This document shows positions 8,676 through 17,193 of a stretch of DNA of 64,000 nucleotides, piece by piece (the stretch's first letter is position 1; every line of letters starts with the position of its first letter). Made by a program: the position numbers and the translations under genes. Source of the DNA: Brevibacterium pigmentatum (lineage in GTDB: Bacteria > Actinomycetota > Actinomycetes > Actinomycetales > Brevibacteriaceae); NCBI RefSeq assembly GCF_011617465.1, contig NZ_CP050153.1:310001-374000 (forward strand), read 5' to 3'. The notes below the pieces were generated by a model. That model was not told the origin of the DNA. It saw only the letters and a list, made by a program, of their open reading frames with translations, and did no database searches.

Positions 8676-9140
8676 TCAGACTCCGGACACCGCGGCTGCC
8701 AAGTTGCCGAGGGACGATTCGAGGTCCTCTTCGCTGACGGCCGGGAAGTCGACCTGCTTGAGCACCTCCTTGTCGGTGACAGCGCTCCAGTCGTAGGTCA
8801 CGGAGACCTCGGTCGAGTCATGGCTGTGGGACTTGAGCTCCCAGACCCACTCCCAACCCGGTGGCTCTTCACCGGCCGGTGCCGTCTTCCAGGCGAGAAG
8901 CTTGTTCTCCTCAAAGCCGATGACGTGATTGTCGGTCTTGTAGTCGCCGCCCATCTTGTCCCAGTGCATGTTCATCGTGAACACTTGGCCGGTCTCGGTG
9001 ATGCGGTCAGTCTTGTCATCGGACTGGACCATTCCCGAGCCGTCGATCTCGGCATGACGCTCTGGATTGGAGAGGACGTGGAAGATGTCCTCTACGGGGG
9101 CATCGATCGTGCGGGAAGCGCTGATGCTCGTCTCACTCAT
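8676..9140 (-). CDS. SRPBCC-fold protein (polyketide cyclase/START-like)
   Basis: 154 residues from the ATG at 9140, with GAAAGG about 8 bases upstream. The N-terminus SISASRTIDAPVEDIFHVLSNPERH is the standard SRPBCC opening (strand, then DAPxxxVF-type helix). The middle has GQVFTMNMHWDKMGG and EENKLLAWKT, and the C-terminal helix begins EEDLESSLGNL. This fold makes a hydrophobic pocket that binds lipids or other small ligands. No enzyme class can be assigned. It stands alone, facing a decayed M20 gene on the other strand. Confidence 0.75.
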   Translation of the reverse strand: MSETSISASRTIDAPVEDIFHVLSNPERHAEIDGSGMVQSDDKTDRITETGQVFTMNMHWDKMGGDYKTDNHVIGFEENKLLAWKTAPAGEEPPGWEWVWELKSHSHDSTEVSVTYDWSAVTDKEVLKQVDFPAVSEEDLESSLGNLAAAVSGV

Positions 9141-9288
9141 GCTTGTCACCTTTCGTCAGATGGTGGCTGGAGTACGGGCCGGTCGACCCGTCCCTGTGGC
9201 CCACGGTATACCCTGGTTCCGAATGAGGGGAGGGGGTGCGCAACCAATGACAGCAAATGTGGCTGGTCTTCCGGATCCTCGTTGAGGA

Positions 9289-10196
9289 ATGCAGAATAGC
9301 CGACAGAGGTACGTGCCCTACGACGAAGACTTCAACATCGTAGGCAGCTATCGGCCGGCAGTCTCGCAGGGCCGATCGCTGATCCTGCAAGGTCATGTGG
9401 ATGTCGTTCCGACCGGACCCTTGGAGAATTGGACTGCTCCGCCCTTCGAGCCTCGAGTCGAGCCTTCGAGCCTCGAGTCGAGAACGGCTGGCTGTACGGA
9501 CGTGGCGCCGGGGACATGAAAGCCGGCCTCGCGGCCAACCTCTTCGCCTTCGACGCGATCACCGCTGCCGGATTCTCTCCTGCAGCCCCGATCCATCTCC
9601 AATCCGTGGTGAAGGAGGAGAGCACCGGCAACGGAGCGCTTTCGGCACTTCTGCGCGGCTACACCGGCGACGCCGTGCTCATCCCGGAACCAGTAGAGAA
9701 CGCCCTGGTGCGAACCAACGTCGGAGAGATCTCTGGCGGAGACTGACCCTTCAGCGTCCCGTCATGGTGTGAGGTCTCCGTGCGGCCGCCATCTATCCGG
9801 GGATCGACCCGGAACAGGCGTGGGAAGAGATCCAGGAGCACGTCCGGCACGCGAGCATCGCCCGGCGCGGTCAGGACAGTCGCCTGCCACACCTGGAGCG
9901 AACCGGCTTCTTCACCGCAGGATATCGACTCGACGAAGGCGGAGGAGCTTAGGCCGTCCTCGGCTCGGCCCACCGGGATGTGTTCGGCCTCCCCTCTGCA
10001 GTCGTTCACCACGCCGGGCTACCTCGACGGCCGGGTGTACACGAACTACGGACCGATGCCGACTCTGACCTACGGACCCCGATCCTTCGACATCCATGCC
10101 TTCGACGAGCGCGTCCACATCGAGTCCGTCCGCAACATCACGAAGACCATCGCTCTCTTCACCGCCGAGTGGTGCGGGTTGGAGCCGTTGAAATAG
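9289..10196 (+). pseudogene. M20-family peptidase/deacylase, multiply frameshifted remnant
   Basis: Pieces of one M20 (ArgE/DapE-type) protein lie in successive frames. SLILQGHVDVVPTGPLENW is in the first frame; NGWLYGRGAGDMKAGLAANL and VVKEESTGNGALSALLRGY are in the second; AAIYPGIDPEQAWEEIQEH is in the third (from 9785); and PTLTYGPRSFDIHAFDERVH is back in the second. The Zn-site HVD, D and EE motifs are recognisable. The first frameshift is explained by a 20-bp tandem duplication at 9443-9482. The N-terminal 70 or so residues expected of the family are missing and a stretch between 9746 and 9785 is scrambled. It cannot make a functional enzyme. Intact relatives hydrolyse N-acyl amino acids or dipeptides. 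Confidence 0.9.
9443..9482. repeat. 20-bp tandem duplication causing a frameshift
   Basis: CCTTCGAGCCTCGAGTCGAG occurs twice in tandem (9443-9462, 9463-9482). Removing one copy joins the two adjacent M20 frames as ...PPFEPRVENGWLYGRGAGD, which is what the family should read. Confidence 0.9.
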
Positions 10197-10250
10197 GCGC
10201 ATCGGCGTTCTGCGCGGACTGCTGGCCCAGCACCCCTTCGAGGCGATGCC

Positions 10251-10973
10251 TCAGCCGATCCGGTCAGCGAGGTCCTCGAAGTCCTGCGCGATGACGTCCC
10301 AGTCGCCTTCGGCCGCGAGGTCCGTCGTCTGGTCGGATCCATGCTCGGAAGGGCGACGGACGAAGCACGTCCGCAGCCCGAGGGACTGTGCTGCGGCGAG
10401 ATCGCTGTTGTGCGCGGCGACCATGGCGACTTGATGCGGTTCGAGACCGAGGATTTCGGCGGTCCGCCGATACGCGTCGGGGTCCGGCTTATAGGCTCCC
10501 GCCACCTCGGCGCCGAGGATCGCATCCCAGGGAAGACCAGCACGTTTGGCGACGTCGAGAGCCAACCGGACGTTCGCATTCGACAATGGGGCGACGACGA
10601 ATCGCTCCTGCAAACGGGTCAACCCTGCGATCGCATCCGGCCACGGATCGAGCCGGTGCCACGCAAGATTGGTCTCGTCGAGGACCGGTGCGGGAATCGA
10701 GTCCGGATCGACGCCGAGACCCCTGAGCACGGTCTCGAGATTCTCCCGGTGGAGCACATCCAGACGAACGAACTCCCGGTCACCGTTGCGGACCTGCTCC
10801 ATCGACGGCTGATATTCGGCCCGCCAAGCGTCGGCGAACTCAAGTGGAACGAGATCGGGAACATGATCGCGCAATTGCACGGCCACCTCGGCGGCAATAC
10901 TTGTACGCCAGTCGACGACAGTGCCGAACATGTCGAAGACGAGGGCGTCGACCGAATCGAATCCTGCTGTCAT
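10251..10973 (-). CDS. Haloacid dehalogenase, type II (HAD superfamily)
   Basis: 240 residues from the ATG at 10973; the upstream in-frame extension is Arg/Pro-rich and unlike the family. Motif I is ALVFDMFGTVVDWRTS near residues 10-25, where DxFGTVVDW with the nucleophilic Asp marks L-2-haloacid dehalogenases. Motif II is PLSNANVRLALD, motif III the Lys in GAYKPDPDAYR, and motif IV MVAAHNSDLAAA. The enzyme hydrolyses the C-halogen bond of 2-haloacids with inversion. Many relatives act on other small substrates or are promiscuous, so substrate is inferred only. It is monocistronic between a pseudogene and the MerR gene. Confidence 0.85.
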   Translation of the reverse strand: MTAGFDSVDALVFDMFGTVVDWRTSIAAEVAVQLRDHVPDLVPLEFADAWRAEYQPSMEQVRNGDREFVRLDVLHRENLETVLRGLGVDPDSIPAPVLDETNLAWHRLDPWPDAIAGLTRLQERFVVAPLSNANVRLALDVAKRAGLPWDAILGAEVAGAYKPDPDAYRRTAEILGLEPHQVAMVAAHNSDLAAAQSLGLRTCFVRRPSEHGSDQTTDLAAEGDWDVIAQDFEDLADRIG

Positions 10974-11121
10974 GGTTACACGGTAGTCCGGGCGCATCGG
11001 ACCGTCCACGTCGGTTCTCCCGCTCACCATGTCAGTCCGTCCGCTTAGACTGAGCGGTGTTGGGAGTCGACGAGGACCTCATCGACACTGAACCACACGG
11101 CATCGGCGGAAGGACCTGACC

Positions 11122-11907
11122 GTGGGATGGAGCACGAGCGAATTGGCGCGTCTGACCGGAACCACGGTCAATACGATTCGGCATTATCACAAGCTCGGGC
11201 TGCTCACCGAGCCCGAACGGATGAGCAACGGATACAAACAGTACGGGGCTTCCCACCTGCTGCGACTCCATCAGATCCGGCGGATGCGCGAGCTCGGGAT
11301 CCCGTTGGCTGATATCGGTGCGGTCGAAGACGATCACGAACAGCAGCAGCTCGCCCTCAAACAGCTCGAGTCCGACCTCGGTGAGCAGATCGCGGCCCTG
11401 GAAAAGGCACGCACCGAGGTGTCCCAGCTCCTCGAACACGGAGCGCCGATCGATACTGCTTCAGGCTTCATCGACATCGCCGCCCGGATGTCGAACTCCG
11501 ATCGCGCACTGATGAACATCTATTCGACCCTGTACGAGGAATCGGCGCTCGCGGAGATGCGGTCCATCATGTCCGAGACCACACCGTACGACCAGGAAGT
11601 CGATGAGCTCGCCGAGGATGCCGACGACGCCACCCGCGCACGCTTGGCAGAGCAGATCGCCCCGAGTATGAAGCGACAGCTCGAAGCGAAACCCTGGCTC
11701 CTCGCGCCGACCGAGCGGATGACCGGGGACGTGAAGATGGGGCAGGCTGCGATCATCGGCTCGCTCAGAGAGCTCTACAACGACGCGCAGATCGACGTCA
11801 TCCAGCGTGCCTTCATCGCCGTCTTCCCGAATCTCGATATCCCGGACGCCGACCGCGAGCGGTTCATCGCTTTCATCAAGCACGTTGCCGCGGAGGAAGA
11901 AGGCTGA
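11122..11907 (+). CDS. MerR-family transcriptional regulator
   Basis: 261 residues from a GTG with GGAAGGAC 6 bases upstream. Residues 1-70 form the winged helix-turn-helix: STSELARLTGTTVNTIRHYH, KLGLLTEPERMSNGYKQY, then HLLRLHQIRRMRELGIPLAD. Residues 75-115 are the coiled-coil dimerisation helix (QQQLALKQLESDLGEQIAAL). The remaining 150 residues are an effector domain without the Cys pairs of metal sensors, so a drug or other organic ligand is likely. A textbook MerR-type promoter lies 110 bases after the stop, in front of an efflux-type membrane gene, which is the probable target. Confidence 0.88.
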   Translation: MGWSTSELARLTGTTVNTIRHYHKLGLLTEPERMSNGYKQYGASHLLRLHQIRRMRELGIPLADIGAVEDDHEQQQLALKQLESDLGEQIAALEKARTEVSQLLEHGAPIDTASGFIDIAARMSNSDRALMNIYSTLYEESALAEMRSIMSETTPYDQEVDELAEDADDATRARLAEQIAPSMKRQLEAKPWLLAPTERMTGDVKMGQAAIIGSLRELYNDAQIDVIQRAFIAVFPNLDIPDADRERFIAFIKHVAAEEEG

Positions 11908-12018
11908 GGCAGGGGACTGAGGCGGAGGAAGAGGAGTGAGGTCGGGAGCTGAGGGAGAGAGCTGAAGACAGTGACTGGGAAATGTAACTGAAGATTCGCT
12001 GGGTTCGACGATGAGGGC

Positions 12019-12049
12019 TTGACCCTGTTCTGAGAACACAGTCTGTACT
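12019..12049 (+). promoter_or_regulatory. MerR-type promoter with 19-base spacer and internal palindrome
   Basis: TTGACC (-35) at 12019-12024 and TGTACT (-10) at 12044-12049 are 19 bases apart. This over-long spacer is the hallmark of MerR-activated promoters. The spacer contains TGTTCT-G-AGAACA at 12026-12038, a perfect 6-bp inverted repeat near its centre. It lies 67 bases before the efflux gene start and just downstream of a MerR gene. Confidence 0.6.
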
Positions 12050-12116
12050 GAACGTATCAACCATCAGATCCGGTTCATCCGGGCCGGGATCTGCCGATTA
12101 CGTTCAGGAGGACACC

Positions 12117-12779
12117 ATGAACCCCATCATCGAATTCTTCCAAGGTCTCGCCGCTCAGGTTCCCGACCTGCTTCAGCCGTTCATCATCGCCGCGGCCGGG
12201 GCGGTCCCCTTCATCGAGGGTGAGATCTCCTCGATCATCGGCGTGTGGGCCGGAATGAACCCCGTGCTCGCCGGAATCGCCGGAGCCATCGGCAACTTCA
12301 TCTGCGTCACCGTCATCGTGCTCCTCGGCGCACGGGCGCGCCGCGCCGTCGTGAATCGTCAGAGCGAAAAGCGTGAGCTCGCGACCGTCGGGGCAGGCGC
12401 CGGTGTCGGTTTCGCACCGGTTGATGGCGCTGCGCCCGAGGCAAGTGCCACGCGGAATGGATCCGCCGACGTTCTCTCCCCCGGTCCAGCGGCCGACGGC
12501 GATGCCGGTGACACGGCGACGGAGGGCCACCTCGGTGAAGGTGGGAAGCCCGAGTCCAAGGGACGGGTCAAATTCAAAAAGTTCCTCACCCGCTTCGGCG
12601 TCCCCGGCGCGAGCCTGCTCGGACCGCTGGCGATTCCCACCCAGATCACCTCGACGATCCTCGTCAGTGCTGGTGTGAAGACCTCGTGGATCCTGCTGTG
12701 GCAGGGCATCGCGATCATCGCCTGGACAACCTTGACCACGCTCATCGCCACGGGATCGCTCGCGCTGCTGGCAGGCTGA
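12117..12779 (+). CDS. Small multidrug-efflux-type membrane protein
   Basis: 220 residues with a strong site (CAGGAGGACACC before ATG). Residues about 12-70 form two hydrophobic helices with AAAGAVPFIEGEISSIIGV, a motif of the actinobacterial family named small multidrug efflux protein. Residues 75-150 are a long hydrophilic Gly/Ala/Pro-rich loop. The C-terminal part has RFGVPGASLLGPLAIPTQITS and two more helices. The PFIEGE/GPLA arrangement also recalls COG2426-like membrane proteins. The drug-export role comes only from the family name and from the MerR-type promoter in front. The long variable loop is unusual for so small a membrane protein. Confidence 0.65.
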   Translation: MNPIIEFFQGLAAQVPDLLQPFIIAAAGAVPFIEGEISSIIGVWAGMNPVLAGIAGAIGNFICVTVIVLLGARARRAVVNRQSEKRELATVGAGAGVGFAPVDGAAPEASATRNGSADVLSPGPAADGDAGDTATEGHLGEGGKPESKGRVKFKKFLTRFGVPGASLLGPLAIPTQITSTILVSAGVKTSWILLWQGIAIIAWTTLTTLIATGSLALLAG

Positions 12780-12821
12780 GCAAATCCTCGACCGACGTAC
12801 TGGAACAGCAGCCGACCTAGC

Positions 12822-13079
12822 TCAGACAATCCAGGTGACTACGCCCATGTATTTCTCACTTGGTCGAACCGTGACGCATGCCGCCTTGACGACCCGATAT
12901 CCGAAGAGACGGTGGACAGAAGCCGCCGTGCGCACATATTTCTCGCACTGTGTGAGAGTCGGGTGATATGTGTGGCTGGCTTTCATCACACCGGCGTGAG
13001 CGGCGGTGCCGCCGAATATGCTCGCCGTAGCCAGAATCAGGGAGGCAGTTCCAATTCCAAGAACTCGTTTCATCTGCAT
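12822..13079 (-). CDS. Small secreted protein with a predicted disulfide
   Basis: 85 residues from the ATG at 13079, which has GGAG 6 bases upstream; ATGs at 13082 and 13073 are alternatives. Residues 1-28 are a clear signal peptide (MQMKRVLGIG then a hydrophobic core and GTAAHA before the likely cleavage). The mature part is about 57 residues, basic, with two Cys (TQCEKYVRTA and KAACVTV) that could pair. No family is recognised. It is followed by the 3' end of the efflux gene on the other strand and is divergent from the HNE-repeat gene. Confidence 0.6.
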   Translation of the reverse strand: MQMKRVLGIGTASLILATASIFGGTAAHAGVMKASHTYHPTLTQCEKYVRTAASVHRLFGYRVVKAACVTVRPSEKYMGVVTWIV

Positions 13080-13233
13080 CATCTTCTCCGCATCTCAGGG
13101 GCATCATTCTCTGTACGCGGCCACCATCTCTGGCCACACGACCGACACTATTTGCAGTTACGTGAGTCGGAGACGATTGCGTGTACCGAGGTTGAAACCC
13201 GATGTGCCCCATCTGAAACGTACAATGGAGTGA

Positions 13234-13884
13234 ATGTCTGATACCGGGAGAACCCACACCTCGTCGCTGGCCGTGCTCGGTGCGCTGCTGTTCATCACCG
13301 CCCGCAGCCTCGATTCCACTGGCGCGCCGGGGATCCCTGCCAGCGCCGATCCGGCGAAGCTCAGTCCCAGCGACCGGGAGACCCTCGCCGAGGTGGAGTC
13401 CGCACTGACCGTCCAACTCGAGAACTCAGGGACGTCGGTGACGTCCACTCTCGCCGAGGTGGCTGCGGCGGTTGCGTACGTCCGCGGCCGGGCGGAGGTC
13501 CCAAGTCTGACCGCCAGCCGGTACGACAAACTGCGCAAGTCGGTGCTCGACGGCCTCGGAGCGACCTCGGCGCAGGGGGCGACCATCTGGCCGCCGACCA
13601 GTCAGACCGCGGTGCAGCGGTTCGGGTCCTGGAACGAAGCGCTCAAGGCGGCGGGTCTGGCGACGAACAAGATCGGCCGAGCCAAGGGCCAGCTGCGCTT
13701 CGACTCGGATGCCTACGACAAGGCGATTGCCGAGTTTCTCGCCGACTGCGAATCACGCGGGACCGCCGCGACCTACAAGGCTTACACCGAATACGCCGCC
13801 GAGCATAAGGGCGAGGTGCCCTCGGCCGCGGCCGTCCGGAAGTTCTACGGAAGCTGGAATTCAGCGCTCGCCGCAGTGGAATGA
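13234..13884 (+). CDS. Protein with homing-endonuclease-associated (HNE) repeats
   Basis: 216 residues. Two copies of the HNE DNA-binding repeat are visible: WPPTSQTAVQRFGSWNEAL with KAAGL near 117-141, and GEVPSAAAVRKFYGSWNSAL at the C-terminus. The hallmark is a helical segment ending F/Y-GSWN-x-AL. The N-terminal half has a helical AVLGALLFITARSLD segment and a helix bundle of unknown function. There is no endonuclease domain (no LAGLIDADG, HNH or GIY-YIG). Such stand-alone proteins are common in Actinobacteria and presumably bind DNA; role unknown. It ends 13 bases from the convergent aminotransferase stop. Confidence 0.7.
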   Translation: MSDTGRTHTSSLAVLGALLFITARSLDSTGAPGIPASADPAKLSPSDRETLAEVESALTVQLENSGTSVTSTLAEVAAAVAYVRGRAEVPSLTASRYDKLRKSVLDGLGATSAQGATIWPPTSQTAVQRFGSWNEALKAAGLATNKIGRAKGQLRFDSDAYDKAIAEFLADCESRGTAATYKAYTEYAAEHKGEVPSAAAVRKFYGSWNSALAAVE

Positions 13885-13897
13885 GGTTGTTGCAGGC

Positions 13898-15088
13898 TCA
13901 CCGAGCTGTGGCGAAGGCCTCCAGCCGGTCGCACGCGGTGTTGATGGTCTCGTCCGAGACCGCGAAGGTCAGACGCAGGTAGCCTTCGCCGGCCGGGCCG
14001 AAGGCCGAACCGGGGATCGTCGCGAGATTGTGCTTCTCGAGCAGCTGGGTCGCCAGTTCCCAAGAGTCCAATCCCCACTCGGAGACATTCACCCAGGCAT
14101 AGAACGTCGCCGCCGGGCGCAGCAGACTCAAGCCCTCGACGGCGTTGATGCGCTCGACCATGAGCTCACGCCGCCTGGCATACGAAGCGACCATCTCATC
14201 GACCGCGGTCTGCGGTCCCTCGATTGCGGCGACCGCTGCCTCCTGGACGAAGCCGGGCAGACTCGAGGTCAGGCCCTCCTGCAGCAGTGCCATCGGCGCG
14301 ATGAAATCCTCCGAACCGATGACGAAACCGCACCTCCACCCGGTCATCGCATAGGTCTTCGAGAAGCTGCCGATGGCCAGGAACCGATCGAACTCAGCTC
14401 CCACCTCGGCGGTGGATGGTTTCACCTCGGCGATGGAGGTGAAGACAGCATCGTCGAAGACCATCTCGTCATAGACCTCATCGGAGATGACGGTGAACTC
14501 GTGCTCATCGGCCAGCGCAGCGATCTGCTCGAGGTCGGCCCGATCCATGACCGAACCCAAAGGGTTCGACGGACTGTTGATGATCACGGCCGCGGTCTTG
14601 TCCGTGATCGCAGCGCGGACATCCTCGGCGCGGAGCTCGAAATCATTGTCCTCGGTGACAGGAACGGATACCGCAATCCCGCCGAGGCGGTGCACCTGAC
14701 CCATGTAGTTGGGGAAGCTCGGGTCGGGGATGAGGACCTCGTCGCCTGGGGTGACAGTGACGTCGAGGGCGAAGGTGAGCGCCTCCATCGCGCCGAAGGA
14801 GACCATGACGTTCTCGGGCGCGATGCTGCGATTCCATCGAGTCGAGTACTTCCGGGCGATCGCCTGCCGCAGTTCGGGGATGCCAGCATTCGCAACGTAG
14901 CGGGTGTTGTCGTTCTCGATCGCGCGGATGCCTGCGGCCTTGATGTGCTCCGGAGTGGTGAAGTCAGGTTCGCCGACGGTGAGCTTCACAGCATCGGGGA
15001 AGTCGAGGGCGAGGTTGAACATCTTGCGGATGCTCGACGCCGGGTAGGAAGCGGCCATGGGGGAGATGCGGCTGTGCGAACTCGTCAT
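13898..15088 (-). CDS. Class I/II aminotransferase (aspartate/aromatic type)
   Basis: 396 residues, standard fold-type I length. VKLTVGEPDFTTPEHIK near 35-51 is the substrate-binding entry of the AspAT Ib-like group, IINSPSNPLGSVMDRADL the N...P motif, ISDEVYDEMVF carries the Asp and Tyr that contact PLP, and SFSKTYAMTGWRCG holds the Schiff-base Lys near 241. The final Arg that binds the substrate carboxylate is in YLRLTFAVSDE. It is cytosolic and exchanges amino groups between an amino acid and 2-oxoglutarate; the preferred amino acid cannot be told. No obvious operon partner. Confidence 0.9.
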   Translation of the reverse strand: MTSSHSRISPMAASYPASSIRKMFNLALDFPDAVKLTVGEPDFTTPEHIKAAGIRAIENDNTRYVANAGIPELRQAIARKYSTRWNRSIAPENVMVSFGAMEALTFALDVTVTPGDEVLIPDPSFPNYMGQVHRLGGIAVSVPVTEDNDFELRAEDVRAAITDKTAAVIINSPSNPLGSVMDRADLEQIAALADEHEFTVISDEVYDEMVFDDAVFTSIAEVKPSTAEVGAEFDRFLAIGSFSKTYAMTGWRCGFVIGSEDFIAPMALLQEGLTSSLPGFVQEAAVAAIEGPQTAVDEMVASYARRRELMVERINAVEGLSLLRPAATFYAWVNVSEWGLDSWELATQLLEKHNLATIPGSAFGPAGEGYLRLTFAVSDETINTACDRLEAFATAR

Positions 15089-15171
15089 GGATTCAGTCTG
15101 CCTCTTCGACGAACCGGACGACAGGGGTGGGCCACAGCGTAAGACCGGGGCAGGTGCCCGGCCGTTAGGCT

Positions 15172-15235
15172 TCAGCTTGGTGAACCTGCCGCAGCTTGGT
15201 GCAAGGACCGAGCTGCTGCAGGTTCACCGAGCTGG
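15172..15235. terminator. Imperfect inverted repeat downstream of the amine-oxidase gene
   Basis: Arms at 15172-15196 and 15211-15235 match at 22 of 25 positions around a 14-base loop, sharing the core CGGTGAACCTGC. It lies just downstream of the minus-strand DAO gene, so it probably terminates that transcript. The related string GCAGGCTCACCGAGCTG occurs at 13891-13907. Confidence 0.5.
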
Positions 15236-15269
15236 TGGAGCTGGTAGGACTGGTGGAGCCCCGCCCCGC

Positions 15270-16724
15270 TTACTCGTGCAACCCGGCCAAGCGGGATCCG
15301 AATCGGGCGAGCAGGCTCGTCTTCTTCGCCCCGGTCGCTGACTCCCACGCATCCGCGAGGCCGAAGATCTTGTACATCGACCGGATGCCCAACCACCGAA
15401 TCGGTTCGGGCTCCCACTGCCCGGAGAAGTGGTCGTTCCACGGCAGCCCGGTCAAGGGCGTCGATGCCCCGGCAGCCCGATCGAGCAGGGTCTTCGCCGC
15501 CAGATGAGTCGCCGTCACCCCGTGCCCGGCGTAGCCGCGGGCCACTCCGATGCGCTGTGTCGGGTCGAAGAAGACACCAGCGCACCAGTCTCTGGTCACC
15601 CCGAGCGCCCCGCGCCAGGCATGAGCAACCTCGAACTCGAGGTCCGGGAAGAGCGAGGACAGGCGCCCGGCCAACAGGTCGACCACCTCGGCGGGGACCT
15701 CACCGTCACCGGGCAGGCCCGACCGAAAAGCATAGGGTGCCCCACGGCCGCCGAGCGCGATCCGGCCATCGGCCGTGCGCTGGGCATAGATGAACGTGTG
15801 CGCCGTATCGCCGAGACATTCGCGCCCCTCCCAGCCGATCGACGCCCACGCGTCGCCCGGCAGCGGCTCGGTTGCGATCATCGACGAGAACACCGGGATG
15901 ACCTGCCGTCCCTGCAGGCCCGACAGGTCGCCGCCGACCGTGTCCGAATACCCCTCGAGACACACGAAGATCGTGTCCGCGTGCACCGGCCCGCGGTCCG
16001 TGGCGACCGAATTCTTTCGGATATGCCTCGCCGAGGTGGCCTCACAGATGGTCACGCCCTGTTCCCTGAGCACGTGGCCGAGTCCCCGGGTGAGCAGTGC
16101 AGGATCGATGGCGGCGGTACCGGGGAAGTAGAGGCTGCCGAGCGCCCCGTCGACGTTGATGCGGGCACGAGTCGCCTCGGCGTCGAGGAACTGCATATCC
16201 TCGGGCCCGTATCCGAACTGCTCATTGCCGGCCTCAAGATCGCGCAGCCGGGACAAGCCGGCCTCCGATTGAGCGATGTCGATATGACCGCCGCGGACTT
16301 GGTGGGCATCGATGCCCTCGGTCTCGCAGACGTCGAGGACCTCGTCGATGGAGTCGAAGAGTGCCGACTGGAATGCGCTGACGCTGGCCACGCCGTCGAG
16401 CCCTGCCGAGCCGACCGGCCCGGAGGGATCGTTCTTCCGGGCACGGTCGACCGCCTCGGCGAACTTGGTGCGATTGCCCGGCAGCAGGGTCGAGAGCCAC
16501 CCTCCGTTGCGGCCGGAGGCGCCGTAGCCGATGTGGCGGGCCTCGATAATAGTGATCGCCCAATCGGGGTGGGCCTGCCTGGCGTAATAAGCCGACCACA
16601 GGCCGGTCAGTCCGCCGCCGACGATGACGAGATCTTGTTTCTCGCGCGGCAGTGGTGCGGGGTCGTGGGTTTCGGCGGGGGAGGCCGCCAGCCAGTGCGA
16701 GGCTTCACCATTGAAGTAGGACAC
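15270..16724 (-). CDS. FAD-dependent amine oxidoreductase (DAO family, PuuB-like)
   Basis: 484 residues from a GTG with AGGAG 7 bases upstream. Residues 31-60 are the FAD Rossmann fold (DLVIVGGGLTGLWSAYYARQ), followed by IEARHIGYGASGRNGGW, the RNGG signature of gamma-glutamylputrescine oxidase-type enzymes. The C-terminal part has GGRGAPYAFRS, AWRGALGVTRDWCAGV and GYAGHGVTATHLAAKTL, the second FAD contact. Such enzymes oxidise secondary or primary amines to imines with O2 or a dehydrogenase partner. A C-terminal tail beyond about 430 (IRSMYKIFGLADAWESATG) is typical of actinobacterial members. There are no Puu neighbours, so substrate is unknown. Confidence 0.85.
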   Translation of the reverse strand: MSYFNGEASHWLAASPAETHDPAPLPREKQDLVIVGGGLTGLWSAYYARQAHPDWAITIIEARHIGYGASGRNGGWLSTLLPGNRTKFAEAVDRARKNDPSGPVGSAGLDGVASVSAFQSALFDSIDEVLDVCETEGIDAHQVRGGHIDIAQSEAGLSRLRDLEAGNEQFGYGPEDMQFLDAEATRARINVDGALGSLYFPGTAAIDPALLTRGLGHVLREQGVTICEATSARHIRKNSVATDRGPVHADTIFVCLEGYSDTVGGDLSGLQGRQVIPVFSSMIATEPLPGDAWASIGWEGRECLGDTAHTFIYAQRTADGRIALGGRGAPYAFRSGLPGDGEVPAEVVDLLAGRLSSLFPDLEFEVAHAWRGALGVTRDWCAGVFFDPTQRIGVARGYAGHGVTATHLAAKTLLDRAAGASTPLTGLPWNDHFSGQWEPEPIRWLGIRSMYKIFGLADAWESATGAKKTSLLARFGSRLAGLHE

Positions 16725-17193
16725 GGATCATCTCCTGAACTCGAGGCGGACCATGTGGTCGCCTACGAAAACAGTTCTATCTCACGCTCAAGGTGAAGTA
16801 AATAGTTGCGCCGGTTTGTATTGAGTGCTGAAACAACCTCGACAGCCTACTGATTTCTTCGTCACGGCGGTACTTGGGTGGTTGTGCTGATTACACAGTT
16901 CGCATGAGCGCAATGGAGCCGATCAATACCCGCGTATTTCCACTCAGCCACGAACCGATCGGGGACTGGCAGATCATTCCGGCCGCCTCGGCGGGAGGGC
17001 CCGACGCGGTTGGATCGGTCGAGCTGGAAGGGGCGACATCCTCGGCGGGGGAGGCGTCTGTGACGACGGGACTCGCCGAATTCGGCACCATCGGCGGCGC
17101 TCAGAGCCGAGGGAGTCGGGAAAACGTCATGGGTGCGGATCCTCTTTGTTGAGTAGTGTCGAAGACGGCCCGCACGGACGAAAGGGATCGACG
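16725..17193. other. Intergenic region between divergent DAO and membrane-protein genes
   Basis: About 470 bases. The DAO-proximal third is AT-rich and must carry its promoter. The rest contains one weak open frame (16904-17152) and no other recognisable element. Confidence 0.5.
16904..17152 (+). CDS. Doubtful short ORF
   Basis: 82 residues from the ATG at 16904 (MSAMEPINTRVFPLSHEPIG). The first 40 residues have a plausible protein composition (FPLSHEPIGDWQIIPAASAGG). The remainder is Gly/Ser/Ala-rich without structure. No ribosome site is obvious and no family is recognised. It could be the stump of a degraded gene or chance reading in GC-rich DNA. Confidence 0.2.
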   Translation: MSAMEPINTRVFPLSHEPIGDWQIIPAASAGGPDAVGSVELEGATSSAGEASVTTGLAEFGTIGGAQSRGSRENVMGADPLC

